A stretch of DNA of 64,000 bases from Hyphomicrobiales bacterium (GTDB lineage: Bacteria > Pseudomonadota > Alphaproteobacteria > Rhizobiales > Xanthobacteraceae). The notes below the pieces were generated by a model that saw only the letters and a program-made list of their open reading frames with translations, did no database searches and was not told the DNA's origin. Position numbers and translations under genes: made by a program. The stretch's first letter is position 1, and each line of letters begins with the position of its first letter. Shown one piece after another: positions 10,055 to 18,838 of the stretch. The stretch is from contig JAKFVL010000032.1 in assembly GCA_021732215.1 (NCBI GenBank), forward strand, positions 1 to 64,000, written 5' to 3'.

Positions 10055-10753
10055 ATGTCTCGTGCCGAACGCCTGCTCGACCTGATCCAGATTCTCCGCC
10101 GCTACCGCCAGCCGGTCAGCGGGCAAACGCTGGCCGATGAGCTCGGCATCAGCATTCGCACGCTGTACCGCGATATTGCATCGTTGCAGGCGCAGGGCGC
10201 CGCGATCGATGGCGAGGCCGGCATCGGCTATATCCTCCGACCCGGATTCATGCTGCCGCCGCTGATGTTTTCCGATGAGGAAATCGAGGCGCTGGTGCTC
10301 GGCTCGCGCTGGGTGGCCAAGCGCGGCGATGTGCGGCTCGGCGCTGCTGCCAAGAATGCGCTGGCGAAGATCATCGCGGTGCTGCCGCCCGAATTGCGCG
10401 ACGACGCCGACAATTCATCGCTGGTGGTTGGTTCGGGCGAGCCGCTATCGGCTGGCGAAAACGAGTTGCCGACAATCCGTCAGGCGATTCGCGCCGAACG
10501 GAAGATCAACGTCGATTATGCCGATGAGAAAGGCCGCCAGACCAAGCGCATGATCTGGCCGTTCGCGTTGGCCTATTTCGACCGTGTCCGCGTGATCGCG
10601 GCATGGTGCGAACTGCGCAAGGACGTCCGGCACTTCCGCGTCGATCGCATCTCGGCGCTGGAAGTGACTGAAACGCGCTATCCGCGCCGCCGTCAGGTGC
10701 TTGTCAGCGAATGGCGCAAGACCTTCGATATGCCGCCGCCGCCCAAAAACTGA
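10055..10753 (+). CDS. YafY-type HTH/WYL-domain transcriptional regulator
   Basis: 232 residues. The N-terminal winged helix-turn-helix (about residues 3–60; SGQTLADELGISIRTLYRDIASLQAQGA) is the HTH_11 type. The C-terminal WYL effector domain (about 138–222) ends in the usual RHFRVDRISALEVTETRYPRR segment. WYL regulators sense small ligands or nucleic-acid signals; the ligand here is unknown. The gene lies between two copies of the palindrome TGCCAGA-N-TCTGGCA, its probable operator. No intact target gene follows the second copy. Confidence 0.88.
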   Translation: MSRAERLLDLIQILRRYRQPVSGQTLADELGISIRTLYRDIASLQAQGAAIDGEAGIGYILRPGFMLPPLMFSDEEIEALVLGSRWVAKRGDVRLGAAAKNALAKIIAVLPPELRDDADNSSLVVGSGEPLSAGENELPTIRQAIRAERKINVDYADEKGRQTKRMIWPFALAYFDRVRVIAAWCELRKDVRHFRVDRISALEVTETRYPRRRQVLVSEWRKTFDMPPPPKN

Positions 10754-10755
10754 TA

Positions 10756-10771
10756 CTGCCAGAATCTGGCA
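10756..10771. promoter_or_regulatory. second copy of the YafY-flanking palindrome
   Basis: CTGCCAGAATCTGGCA: arms TGCCAGA/TCTGGCA around one base, directly after the regulator's stop codon. It is followed by AGGAGAGGTCAG and an ATG at 10821 that opens only a 28-codon frame, so the controlled gene may have been lost. Confidence 0.55.
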
Positions 10772-10944
10772 TGAGTTGATGTTATTCTGGTCTCAGATCG
10801 AAAGGGACAGGAGAGGTCAGATGGTGTTGTTGATCGTCATGCTGCTGCACAGGCATTTTCGTAGTCAGGCGCAAAGGTCTGAAACGCAGGTGCCGCCGTG
10901 CAGATAAAGCCCGGTGCGTATCGGATCGGGCAGTCCGAAAAACA

Positions 10945-10974
10945 AAAAGGGCCGCGCAGACACGCGGCCCTTTT
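10945..10974. terminator. terminator downstream of sdhB (bidirectional)
   Basis: AAAAGGGCCGCG, a 6-base loop, then CGCGGCCCTTTT: a perfect 12-base stem with A and T ends. It ends the minus-strand sdh operon and could also stop plus-strand transcription. Confidence 0.88.
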
Positions 10975-11015
10975 CATTTGAAGCGATGTCTCGACCTGAA
11001 CGTCAGACCTGAATA

Positions 11016-11798
11016 TCAGACTTGGCGTTCGACCATCTTGAGCTTGAGTTCGGAGATCGCTTGCGAGGGGTTCAGCCCCTTCGGACATGCTTTGGCGCAA
11101 TTCATGATGGTGTGGCAACGATACAGCCGGAACGGATCTTCCAGATTGTCGAGCCGCTCGCCGGTTGCTTCGTCGCGGCTGTCCTTGACCCAGCGCGTTG
11201 CCTGCAAAAGTGCGGCAGGACCGAGAAAGCGATCGCTGTTCCACCAGTAGCTCGGGCAGGAGGTCGAGCAGCAGGCACACAGAATGCACTCGTAAAGCCC
11301 GTCGAGCTTGGCGCGGTCGTCATGGCTTTGCCGCCATTCCTTCTGCGGTGTCGCCGTCGTCGTCTTCAGCCACGGCTCAATCGAGGCGTATTGCGCATAG
11401 AAGTTCGTGAGGTCCGGCACGAGATCCTTCACCACGGGCTGATGCGGCAGCGGATTGACCTTGACCGCGTCCGCTTTGGTGTCGTGCATCGATTTGGTGC
11501 AGGCCAGCGTATTCTGGCCGTCGATGTTCATCGCGCAAGAGCCGCAGACGCCTTCGCGGCAGGAGCGGCGGAAAGTGAGCGTCGGGTCGATGTTGTTCTT
11601 GATCCAGATCAGTCCGTCGAGAACCATCGGACCGCAATCGGAGGTATCGACATGATAGGTGTCGAGCTGGGGATTCTTCCCGTCATCCGGATTCCAGCGA
11701 TAGACCCTGAACTGACGTGTCTCGGTTGCGCCCGCCGGTTTCGGCCAGCTTTTGCCTTCGGTGATCCGTGAGTTCTTCGGAAGGGAGAATTCAACCAT
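11016..11798 (-). CDS. sdhB: succinate dehydrogenase iron–sulfur subunit
   Basis: 260-residue subunit of complex II that carries electrons from FAD to the membrane quinone site. The 2Fe–2S cysteines are C80, C85, C88 and C100 ([10 protein letters not shown]…). The 4Fe–4S motif [11 protein letters not shown] starts at C171, and the 3Fe–4S motif [17 protein letters not shown] lies near the C-terminus. Last gene of the minus-strand sdh cluster, separated from sdhA by an unrelated methyltransferase gene, and followed by a strong terminator. Confidence 0.98.
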   Translation of the reverse strand: MVEFSLPKNSRITEGKSWPKPAGATETRQFRVYRWNPDDGKNPQLDTYHVDTSDCGPMVLDGLIWIKNNIDPTLTFRRSCREGVCGSCAMNIDGQNTLACTKSMHDTKADAVKVNPLPHQPVVKDLVPDLTNFYAQYASIEPWLKTTTATPQKEWRQSHDDRAKLDGLYECILCACCSTSCPSYWWNSDRFLGPAALLQATRWVKDSRDEATGERLDNLEDPFRLYRCHTIMNCAKACPKGLNPSQAISELKLKMVERQV

Positions 11799-11865
11799 TG
11801 GTCTCTCGCGAAAGCGGCCGTGCCGCTGGTTTTCGAACAGGTGATGGCCTCAAGTCAACAAACAG

Positions 11866-12597
11866 TTAGGATTCCGTTTTGCCGACCGGGACGAGCACCG
11901 GCCGGGTCATCGCGCGCTTCTCTATAACCGCAAGCGCCGGGTGAAAATGGATTCCGAACAGCTGCCTGGCGAGAGCATCCGGTTCGGCATCGACCGTGTC
12001 GCTCGAGTACCAGGCGTTCATCTCGTCGATCAGCGTCTTGAAGAATTCGATGCCGGTGCCGGGCTTGCGCACGCCGCCGCCGAACTCAGGCACCCAGTAG
12101 GAGGAGCACAGGTCTTCGCAGGCATAGAGGCCGCCGGCGCGGATATGCGGAAACAGCGCGCGAAACGTGCCGATCTGATGGTCGAAGGCGTGGCTGCCGT
12201 CCTCGATGACGATGTCGAGCGGCCCGAATTCCCTTGCGACGGTTTCAAGAAACGCATCGTCGCCCTGGCTGCCGATCCGCACGAACGTATTCGGCGATTC
12301 ATAGGCCTTGCACTTCGGATTGATGTCGATGCCGACGATCTTCGCCTTCGGTCCGAAATAAGAGCGCCAAAGATCAAGCGATCCGCCGCCTTCGACGCCA
12401 ATCTCGACCACCACGATGTCCTGGTTGCGGAAGGCCGCGAAATGGCGGTCGTAGATTTCGAAGTAATGGCTCCACTTGTTCATCCGCCGGCCACGGTGGC
12501 TGGCGACGATGGAGTCCATTTCAGACGCGGCGTTCCAGCGCGCGGTCAAGCGGCGCAAACCTTTGATCGTCTTGGACTGGACGCCCTTGTGCAGCAA
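11866..12597 (-). CDS. class I SAM-dependent methyltransferase (TylF/cephalosporin-hydroxylase-like) inside the sdh cluster
   Basis: 243 residues with the SAM-binding motif VVVEIGVEGGGSLDLWRSYFG (about residues 60–80), then KIVGIDINP and DIVIEDGSHAFDHQIG. This pattern is typical of the methyltransferases often annotated as cephalosporin hydroxylase, MycE or TylF-like. These usually act on sugars or polyketides; the substrate here is unknown. It sits between sdhA and sdhB in the same direction with short gaps (29 and 67 bases), so it is probably cotranscribed with them. It is not a complex II component in known organisms. Confidence 0.8.
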   Translation of the reverse strand: MLHKGVQSKTIKGLRRLTARWNAASEMDSIVASHRGRRMNKWSHYFEIYDRHFAAFRNQDIVVVEIGVEGGGSLDLWRSYFGPKAKIVGIDINPKCKAYESPNTFVRIGSQGDDAFLETVAREFGPLDIVIEDGSHAFDHQIGTFRALFPHIRAGGLYACEDLCSSYWVPEFGGGVRKPGTGIEFFKTLIDEMNAWYSSDTVDAEPDALARQLFGIHFHPALAVIEKRAMTRPVLVPVGKTES

Positions 12598-12626
12598 CGC
12601 TGCGCTCCTTCAAGCGGAAAACGCAG

Positions 12627-14462
12627 TCAGTACACCCGCGCCTTCGGCGGAATGTACTGAACGTCGTTGGTCATCGTGTAGTTGTGTACCGGGCGGAAAT
12701 CGATCGTGGTCGAGCCGCGCTGATCGATCCAGGCCAGCGTGTGCTTCATCCAGCTGACGTCGTCGCGATCCGGGAAATCCTCGCGTGCGTGTGCGCCGCG
12801 GCTCTCGGTGCGGTTGGCGGCGGAGTCCATTGTCACCACGGCCTGCGAGATCAGGTTGTCGAACTCCAGCGTTTCGATCAGGTCGGAATTCCAGGTCAGC
12901 GACCGGTCGGTGACGGCGATGTCGCCGATGCCGCCATGGACCTTGTGGATCAGGTCCTGGCCTTCGTGCAGCACTTCGCCGGTACGGAACACGGCGCAGT
13001 TGGTCTGCATCACATGCTGCATGCCGGCGCGCAGCTTTGCCGTCGGTGTCCCACCTGAGGCGTGACGGAAATGATCGAGGCGGCCGAGCGCCAGGTCGGA
13101 GCCTTCCGCGGGCAAATCGGGCTGCTTGCCGTTCGGCGTCAGCTTTTCGGCGCAACGCAACGCCGCCGCGCGGCCAAACACCACAAGATCGATCAAGGAG
13201 TTCGAACCCAGGCGATTGGCGCCGTGAACTGAAACGCAGGCCGCTTCGCCGACCGCCATCAGCCCTTGCACGACCGAGTTGTCGTCGCCATTGACCTTGG
13301 TAACGACCTCGCCATGAAAATTGGTCGGGATGCCACCCATGTTGTAGTGGACCGTCGGTGTGATCGGGATCGGCTGGCGGGTGACATCGACATTGGCAAA
13401 GATCTTCGCCGATTCGGAAATGCCGGGCAGGCGTTCGTGCAGCACCGCCGGATCGAGATGATCGAGGTGCAGGAAGATGTGGTCCTTGTTCTTGCCGACG
13501 CCGCGGCCTTCGCGAATCTCGATCGTCATCGCTCGCGAGACCACGTCGCGAGAGGCGAGGTCCTTTGCCGACGGCGCATAACGCTCCATGAAGCGCTCGC
13601 CTTCGGAGTTGACGAGATAGCCGCCTTCGCCGCGCGCGCCTTCGGTGACGAGACAGCCCGAGCCGTAAATGCCGGTCGGATGGAATTGCACGAACTCCAT
13701 GTCCTGCAGCGGCAGGCCGGCGCGCAGCGCCATGGCGTTGCCGTCGCCGGTGCAGGTGTGCGCGGACGTACACGAAGCGTAGGCGCGACCATAGCCGCCG
13801 GTGGCAAGGATCGTGGTCTGCGCGCGAAAGCGATGCAGCGTGCCGTCGTCGAGTTTCAGTGCGACCACGCCGCGGCAGGTGCCCTGGTCGTCCATGATCA
13901 GATCGATGGCGAAAAACTCGATGAAGAATTCGGCCGAGTGCCGTAGCGCCTGGCCATACATCGTATGCAGCATGGCGTGGCCGGTGCGGTCGGCCGCGGC
14001 ACAGGTGCGCTGCGCCTGGCCCTTGCCGTAATCCAGGGTCATGCCGCCGAACGGGCGCTGATAAATCTTGCCGTCTTCGGTGCGCGAGAACGGCACGCCC
14101 CAGTGCTCCAGCTCGTAGACCGCCTCCGGTGCATTGCGCACCAGATATTCGATCGAATCCTGATCGCCGAGCCAATCCGACCCCTTCACGGTGTCGTACA
14201 TGTGCCAGCGCCAGTCGTCCTTGTGCATGTTGCCGAGCGAGGCCGAGATGCCGCCTTGCGCCGCAACGGTATGCGAGCGGGTCGGGAAGACTTTCGTGAT
14301 GCAGGCTGTGCGCAGACCCGCCTCGCTGCAGCCGACCACGGCGCGCAGGCCCGCGCCGCCGGCACCGACGACGACGACATCGTAGGTGTGGTCTTCGATC
14401 GGATAGGCCTGGCCGTTGGTGGCGGGAGCGCTCGTACCCGGTTTCCGAAGTTCGTCAGTCAT
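12627..14462 (-). CDS. sdhA: succinate dehydrogenase flavoprotein subunit
   Basis: 611 residues from the ATG at 14462. [14 protein letters not shown] is the FAD dinucleotide fold, and [11 protein letters not shown] holds the histidine that binds FAD covalently. [21 protein letters not shown] and the C-terminal [18 protein letters not shown]-like region complete the fumarate-reductase/SDH family. A TTG at 14495 would add 11 residues but is less likely. The first nine codons (MTDELRKPG) nearly match those of sdhC (MNYELRKPG), because both lie in a duplicated leader element. Confidence 0.98.
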   Translation of the reverse strand: MTDELRKPGTSAPATNGQAYPIEDHTYDVVVVGAGGAGLRAVVGCSEAGLRTACITKVFPTRSHTVAAQGGISASLGNMHKDDWRWHMYDTVKGSDWLGDQDSIEYLVRNAPEAVYELEHWGVPFSRTEDGKIYQRPFGGMTLDYGKGQAQRTCAAADRTGHAMLHTMYGQALRHSAEFFIEFFAIDLIMDDQGTCRGVVALKLDDGTLHRFRAQTTILATGGYGRAYASCTSAHTCTGDGNAMALRAGLPLQDMEFVQFHPTGIYGSGCLVTEGARGEGGYLVNSEGERFMERYAPSAKDLASRDVVSRAMTIEIREGRGVGKNKDHIFLHLDHLDPAVLHERLPGISESAKIFANVDVTRQPIPITPTVHYNMGGIPTNFHGEVVTKVNGDDNSVVQGLMAVGEAACVSVHGANRLGSNSLIDLVVFGRAAALRCAEKLTPNGKQPDLPAEGSDLALGRLDHFRHASGGTPTAKLRAGMQHVMQTNCAVFRTGEVLHEGQDLIHKVHGGIGDIAVTDRSLTWNSDLIETLEFDNLISQAVVTMDSAANRTESRGAHAREDFPDRDDVSWMKHTLAWIDQRGSTTIDFRPVHNYTMTNDVQYIPPKARVY

Positions 14463-14600
14463 CTCGGCGGCCTCATAACGAACGTCGGAAACCAAAGGAT
14501 ATTGGCAGAGTATTGATTCCAGTACCGCTTTCGATCTGAAGTTCCTGACAATGGACTCGCAGCGATCGCTGCAGCAACGTCAGATCGGCGGTACCAGCTC
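14435..14600 (-). repeat. duplicated sdh leader element, copy at sdhA
   Basis: About 165 bases running from codon 9 of sdhA through its start into the upstream spacer. They align at a nearly constant offset of 987 bases (one compensating single-base gap) with 15422–15587 in front of sdhC, roughly three-quarters identical by eye. The element contains GATCTGAAGTTCC (14533–14545) and an imperfect partner ending at 14586. Confidence 0.8.
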
Positions 14601-14631
14601 CGTTGAGGCCATTGCTTTTGCCAGCCATGAG

Positions 14632-15033
14632 CTAGACTCCAGAGGAAAGTTTCAGAATGGCGTAGATCGATGCCAGCGCGACGGACGCGCAGAAGAAATT
14701 GTTGGCCATGATCGCGGCGAGTTTCAGTTTCTCGCCATGGACGTAGTCCTCGATCACCACCTGCATGCCGATCTTCATGTGCCAGACACTGGCAACGATA
14801 AACAACAGGACAATGATGGCGATCAGCGGCGAGCCGAGAATCTGCGCGGCCCCGGCCTGATTGCGGCCGAGCATGATCATGATGATGACGATGGCGGGGA
14901 TCAGCAGCAGGATCATTGCAACGGCAGAGACGCGCTGCCGCCAGAAATCCGAGGTACCCGAATGAGCCGCGCCGAGATTCCGCACCCGTGCGAGCGGCGT
15001 GCGCATCGAACCGCCTTTGGCCGGTGTGCTCAT
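14632..15033 (-). CDS. sdhD: succinate dehydrogenase membrane anchor subunit SdhD
   Basis: 133-residue inner-membrane anchor with three transmembrane helices. VWHMKIGMQVVIEDYVHGEKLK provides the heme b histidine and the Asp-Tyr pair of the quinone site. The ATG at 15033 overlaps the sdhC stop as ATGA, which selects this start over the longer frame and implies translational coupling. Together with SdhC it binds heme b and reduces ubiquinone. Confidence 0.93.
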   Translation of the reverse strand: MSTPAKGGSMRTPLARVRNLGAAHSGTSDFWRQRVSAVAMILLLIPAIVIIMIMLGRNQAGAAQILGSPLIAIIVLLFIVASVWHMKIGMQVVIEDYVHGEKLKLAAIMANNFFCASVALASIYAILKLSSGV

Positions 15034-15449
15034 CGTCCGCCTCCGGCAGCATAGGCGACCGCCCACAGCAGCAGCGTCGCGACGATGCCGCCGATCAGCG
15101 CGGCGGCTGTCAGCCACTCGCGCTCCTTGGGTCCGAAGCCGTAGCCGAGATCCCACACCAGATGGCGGATGCCGCTCATGAGGTGATGCATCAGCGCCCA
15201 TGTGTAACCGAACACGACGAGCTTGCCGAACCATGTCCCGAGAAATGCCTGCAGCGTCGCATAGTTGGCGGGCTCGGATGCGACCGCGATCAGCCACCAG
15301 ACCATCAGCAGCGTGCCGAAATAGAGGGCAACCCCGGTGGCGCGATGGAAGATCGACATCGCCATCGTCAGGGTCCAGCGATAGGTCTGGAGATGCGGCG
15401 AAAGCGGGCGTTCGATGCCAATACCCGGTTTTCGAAGTTCGTAATTCAT
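15030..15449 (-). CDS. sdhC: succinate dehydrogenase cytochrome b556 subunit SdhC
   Basis: 139-residue membrane anchor: RPLSPHLQTYRWTLTMAMSIFHRATG is the classical SdhC N-terminal signature, followed by three helices; LMHHLMSGIRHLVWD includes the heme-ligand histidine region. The start at 15449 is preceded by AAAGAGAA. The residues before ERPLSPH (MNYELRKPGIGI) are encoded by the duplicated leader shared with sdhA, so the N-terminus may be repeat-derived. First gene of the sdh operon. Confidence 0.94.
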   Translation of the reverse strand: MNYELRKPGIGIERPLSPHLQTYRWTLTMAMSIFHRATGVALYFGTLLMVWWLIAVASEPANYATLQAFLGTWFGKLVVFGYTWALMHHLMSGIRHLVWDLGYGFGPKEREWLTAAALIGGIVATLLLWAVAYAAGGGR

Positions 15450-15587
15450 CGCAGCATTCTCTTTAACGAGCTTCAAAAACCCAAGGGGCTCGCAGATTAT
15501 CGATTCCAGTAACGCTATCGATCTGAAGTTCCAGATGATGGACTCGCGGCTTGCAGTGCAGGAACTTCAGATCGGCGGTGCTGGCGC
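15422..15587 (-). repeat. duplicated sdh leader element, copy at sdhC
   Basis: Second copy of the element seen at sdhA, covering the first nine sdhC codons and its upstream region. It holds a perfect 13-base inverted repeat, GATCTGAAGTTCC (15520–15532) with GGAACTTCAGATC (15561–15573), spaced by 28 bases. Confidence 0.8.
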
Positions 15588-15988
15588 TCATCGGGACTTT
15601 GAAGGTTGCGGGCCGGGAAGATTCGGCATCGAACAAGATCGTTAGAGAAGTTCTATTTACGAAGTCAGAACAGCGCGTGCAACGCCGAAATCCGACTTCC
15701 GCGAACGTCAATTCATATCTTCTCCAAGCGATTGTTTCCTCACCGGACGATTGGTTTGCGCTCCTCGTAGACCGCGCGCAATGGCTTGTCCGCTGGTCTG
15801 CATTGAGGCAATGGCAGGCAACCAGCCGGCGGGGCTGGTATACAATCTACCAGTAGGGCTTGCTACCAGCAGGGCTTGCTACCAGCACCGGCTTGCTGCC
15901 AGTCGCGGCTTGCCGCCGTCCGCTCGAGGCGTCATGCGGCTCTGCATTGGCAAGTCGCGCGCGATCGCGCCTCACGCAATCATGGCCA
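15450..15988. other. 539-base region without a gene between sdhC and matB
   Basis: Holds the sdhC copy of the duplicated leader with its 13-base inverted repeat (to about 15587) and a degenerate 16/17-base tandem repeat (15847–15912). The sdhC promoter must lie here. I see no convincing gene on either strand. Confidence 0.6.
15847..15912. repeat. short degenerate tandem repeat, 16–17-base unit, about four copies
   Basis: Units read CTACCAGTAGGGCTTG, CTACCAGCAGGGCTTG, CTACCAGCACCGGCTTG and CTGCCAGTCGCGGCTTG, then decay. Head to tail with no spacers. Confidence 0.85.
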
Positions 15989-17509
15989 CTAACGCTTTTC
16001 GTAGAGCGCCGCATACTGATCGCGCAGCACGTTCTTCTGTACCTTGCCCATCGCGTTGCGCGGCAGATCGTCGACGAAAATCACCCGTTTCGGCATCTTG
16101 AATTTCGCAAGCCGCCCGTCCAGTGCGCGCAGCACGCCGGCTTCATCGAGTTGTGTCTTCTTGTCGGTGACGACAACAGCCGTGACGCCTTCGCCGAAGT
16201 CCGCGTGCGCGACGCCGATGACAGCGCTCTCGAACACCCCCGAAATCGCGTCGATCTCGCTTTCGACTTCCTTCGGATACACGTTGAATCCGCCAGAAAT
16301 CACCAGATCCTTGCCGCGTCCGACGATGTGGACATAACCCTTGCCGTCGATCTTGCCGAGATCGCCGGTGATGAAGAAACCGTCCGGGCGAAATTCTGCC
16401 GCGGTCTTTTCCGGCATGCGCCAGTAGCCCTTGAAGACGTTCGGTCCCTTGACCTCGATCATGCCGATCTCATCGGCCTTGATCGGGACGCCAGTTTCCG
16501 GGTCGGTGACGCGCACACTGACGCCGGGGAGCGGAAGACCGACCGCGCCGGGTACGCGCTCGCCATCGTACGGGTTCGACGTGTTCATGTTGGTCTCGGT
16601 CATGCCGTAACGCTCGAGCACGGCGTGTCCCGTGCGTGCGGACCATTCGCGGTGCGTATCGGCCAGCAGCGGGGCCGAGCCCGAAATGAAAAGCCGCATT
16701 TGCTTTGTCGACTCTTTCGTCAGCGCCGGGCTCTGCAGCAGTCGCGTATAAAATGTAGGCACGCCCATCAGTACGGTGGCGCGCTTCATCAAGCCGATCA
16801 CCTGCTCGGGATCGAACCTGTTGAGAAAGATCATGGTTGCGCGGGCGAATAGCGTGACGTTGCTCGCCACGAACAGGCCATGGGTGTGATAGATCGGCAA
16901 TGCGTGGATCAGGATATCGTCGGACGTGAATCGCCAGTAGCTCACCAGCGAATGTGAGTTCGACGCCAGATTGTCGTGGGTCAGCATCGCTCCCTTGGAG
17001 CGGCCGGTGGTGCCGGACGTATAGAGGATGGCGGCGAGATCGCCGTCGGCGCGTGACACGGTCGTAAAGTCCGGCTTGGTCCTGGCGGCGCCGTCGCTGA
17101 GCGAACCCTTGCCGTTGCTGCCAAGTGTGTCGATGTTCGCGCCGACTTTTGCCGCGATCGGCTTGATACCTTCGGCCTTTGCCGGATCGCAAACGATCAG
17201 CGAGGGCTCGGCATCGGTGATGAAATATTCGAGTTCGTTCAGCGTGTAGGCGGTGTTGAGCGGCAGGAACACCGCGCCCGCCCGCACGGTGGCGAGATAA
17301 AGCACCAGCGCCTCGACCGATTTCTCGACCTGGACCGCAACACGGTCGCCGGGCTTGACGCCGCGCGAAACCAGATGATTCGCGACCTGTCCTGCATTGG
17401 CGACCAGATCGCCATAGGAGATGCGGCCGCCATCCGGCATTTCGATCGCGGTCTTGACCGGATCGGTGAGGTTGTCGAACAGGAGGGAAAACAAATTACG
17501 GCTTGTCAT
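15989..17509 (-). CDS. matB: malonyl-CoA synthetase (acyl-CoA synthetase family)
   Basis: 506-residue adenylate-forming enzyme that makes malonyl-CoA from malonate, CoA and ATP. It has the AMP-binding P-loop YTSGTTGRSKGAMLTH (about residues 160–175), ERYGMTETNMNTSNPYDGERVPG around the substrate site, and the C-terminal LPRNAMGKVQKNVLR segment with the catalytic lysine. The overall sequence strongly resembles Rhodopseudomonas MatB. matA (decarboxylase) and matC (transporter) are not adjacent, so it probably serves salvage of free malonate. Confidence 0.9.
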   Translation of the reverse strand: MTSRNLFSLLFDNLTDPVKTAIEMPDGGRISYGDLVANAGQVANHLVSRGVKPGDRVAVQVEKSVEALVLYLATVRAGAVFLPLNTAYTLNELEYFITDAEPSLIVCDPAKAEGIKPIAAKVGANIDTLGSNGKGSLSDGAARTKPDFTTVSRADGDLAAILYTSGTTGRSKGAMLTHDNLASNSHSLVSYWRFTSDDILIHALPIYHTHGLFVASNVTLFARATMIFLNRFDPEQVIGLMKRATVLMGVPTFYTRLLQSPALTKESTKQMRLFISGSAPLLADTHREWSARTGHAVLERYGMTETNMNTSNPYDGERVPGAVGLPLPGVSVRVTDPETGVPIKADEIGMIEVKGPNVFKGYWRMPEKTAAEFRPDGFFITGDLGKIDGKGYVHIVGRGKDLVISGGFNVYPKEVESEIDAISGVFESAVIGVAHADFGEGVTAVVVTDKKTQLDEAGVLRALDGRLAKFKMPKRVIFVDDLPRNAMGKVQKNVLRDQYAALYEKR

Positions 17510-18020
17510 GCATAAATCCGGATCGGAACCCTGGTTCAGTGGCCAGTTCCAATAGCAACATCAGTCTTTGAAAGGCAACGGGTGGCGGCGCTTTGAGCGA
17601 TGCAAATGCCGCCACCTGTGGCTGGTAGCGCTGGACCGGCGGCGTCTATGCGGCAGTCTTGCAAGTGCGAAATCCCATCATGCGCATGCCGATATTGTTC
17701 CATCGAGCAGTCCTTCTCTGGAACGAATTGGCAGCGAATGCGTTGTTATCAGCAGTCGTTATAGATGTGCGAGGAGCTGCCAGCATGCGCTGCGCGGCGA
17801 TTTGCGTTGAGCGATGGTCAAACTGAATGTCGTTACAAAACATTCACAAGCCATCGGGACGAAAATCGAAACCGGTGCTTCAGCGCAACGTAACTCGTGC
17901 ATCGACATCGCGAACTGCGCATCACGCGCGGCGGTGTTGGCCGATTCACAAGTCGGATTTCACAACCGAGATGCGGTGAATGACACCGCTTCGATCAAAC
18001 CACCATTGGAGATCTAACAC
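17510..18020. other. 511-base region without a supported gene
   Basis: Between the divergent matB and fasciclin genes. Short open frames on both strands have no plausible ribosome-binding site or family resemblance. Promoters for both neighbours are expected here, but I cannot assign elements. GGAG about 10 bases before the ATG at 18021 serves the fasciclin gene. Confidence 0.5.
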
Positions 18021-18578
18021 ATGTCAAAACGTATTGCTTTGCTTTCCGCGGCAGCCGTTGCCGCGCTCGCTTTCGCCGCCCCGTCGCTCGCACAGGACAA
18101 GATGTCCGGTGGCGAGAAGACTGTTCAGGTTGGCGGCGCGCCGATGTATCCGTCGAAGAACATCGTTGAGAACGCGGTGAACTCGAAGGACCACACCACG
18201 CTCGTCGCAGCCGTGAAAGCTGCGGGCCTTGTCGATACCCTTCAAAGCAAGGGCCCGTTCACCGTGTTCGCGCCGACCAACGCAGCATTCGGCAAGCTGC
18301 CGGCCGGTACGGTCGACACGTTGGTGAAGCCTGAGAACAAGGCGACCCTCACCAAGATTCTGACGTATCACGTCGTACCGGGCAAGCTGAACGCAGTTCA
18401 GTTGAAGGACGGTCAGAAGCTGAAGACTGTTCAGGGTGACGAACTCACTGTGAGCGTTGCTGGCGGCAAGGTCACTTTGACCGACGCCAAGGGTGGCAAG
18501 TCGACGGTGACCATCGCCGACGTTAACCAGTCGAACGGCGTGATCCACGTCGTCGATACCGTCCTGATGCCGAGCTAA
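18021..18578 (+). CDS. secreted fasciclin (FAS1)-domain protein
   Basis: 185 residues with a signal peptide (about 1–24, ending PSLAQD) and one FAS1 domain (about 45–183): DHTTLVAAVKAAGLVDTL, GPFTVFAPTNAAFGKLPAGTV, LTYHVVPG and NGVIHVVDTVLMPS. FAS1 domains mediate adhesion or, in bacteria, often accompany redox or stress operons. It precedes the b-type cytochrome and molybdenum oxidoreductase genes on the same strand, but a hairpin and a terminator-like stem lie between, so cotranscription may be partial. Confidence 0.92.
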   Translation: MSKRIALLSAAAVAALAFAAPSLAQDKMSGGEKTVQVGGAPMYPSKNIVENAVNSKDHTTLVAAVKAAGLVDTLQSKGPFTVFAPTNAAFGKLPAGTVDTLVKPENKATLTKILTYHVVPGKLNAVQLKDGQKLKTVQGDELTVSVAGGKVTLTDAKGGKSTVTIADVNQSNGVIHVVDTVLMPS

Positions 18579-18590
18579 CGGCATCGCATC

Positions 18591-18676
18591 GGGTTTGCCG
18601 TTGCGGCAAACCCGGATCGACGGCGAGCAACAACAGACGAGCATTGACAGAACGGGCCGGAACAATCCGGCCCGTT
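18591..18676 (+). terminator. two stem-loops after the fasciclin gene
   Basis: GGGTTTGCCG/CGGCAAACCC (18591–18613) and AACGGGCCGGA/TCCGGCCCGTT (18651–18676). The second is followed by a modest T-rich stretch. Probably terminating or attenuating between the fasciclin and cytochrome genes. Confidence 0.65.
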
Positions 18677-18838
18677 CTCGTTGTTCGTAACTCCAGGCTG
18701 CGATGCTTTGCCGCTGGCGTTGATGATTCGTCGGTTTTAACGGTCTATATTTATAGGAGCTGCGTCTCCGGGGCGAAACATTGGCAGGGATCGGATCGTA
18801 ATTGGTGGTATGATTCCACAGGCCATGGAGCCGACGCG

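Noticed and set aside
12610-14175. 521-codon open frame overlapping sdhA on the same strand
   Set aside because: Frame shadow of sdhA; Arg-rich product, no similarity to any family.
15847-15912. Possible CRISPR array
   Set aside because: Units of 16–17 bases are head to tail with no spacers, and no cas genes are present.
15860-16852. 330-codon open frame opposite matB
   Set aside because: Antisense shadow of the acyl-CoA synthetase gene; begins inside a tandem repeat.
17646-17843. 65-codon open frame on the minus strand between matB and the fasciclin gene
   Set aside because: No ribosome-binding site, no signal peptide or domain, and composition typical of random frames.
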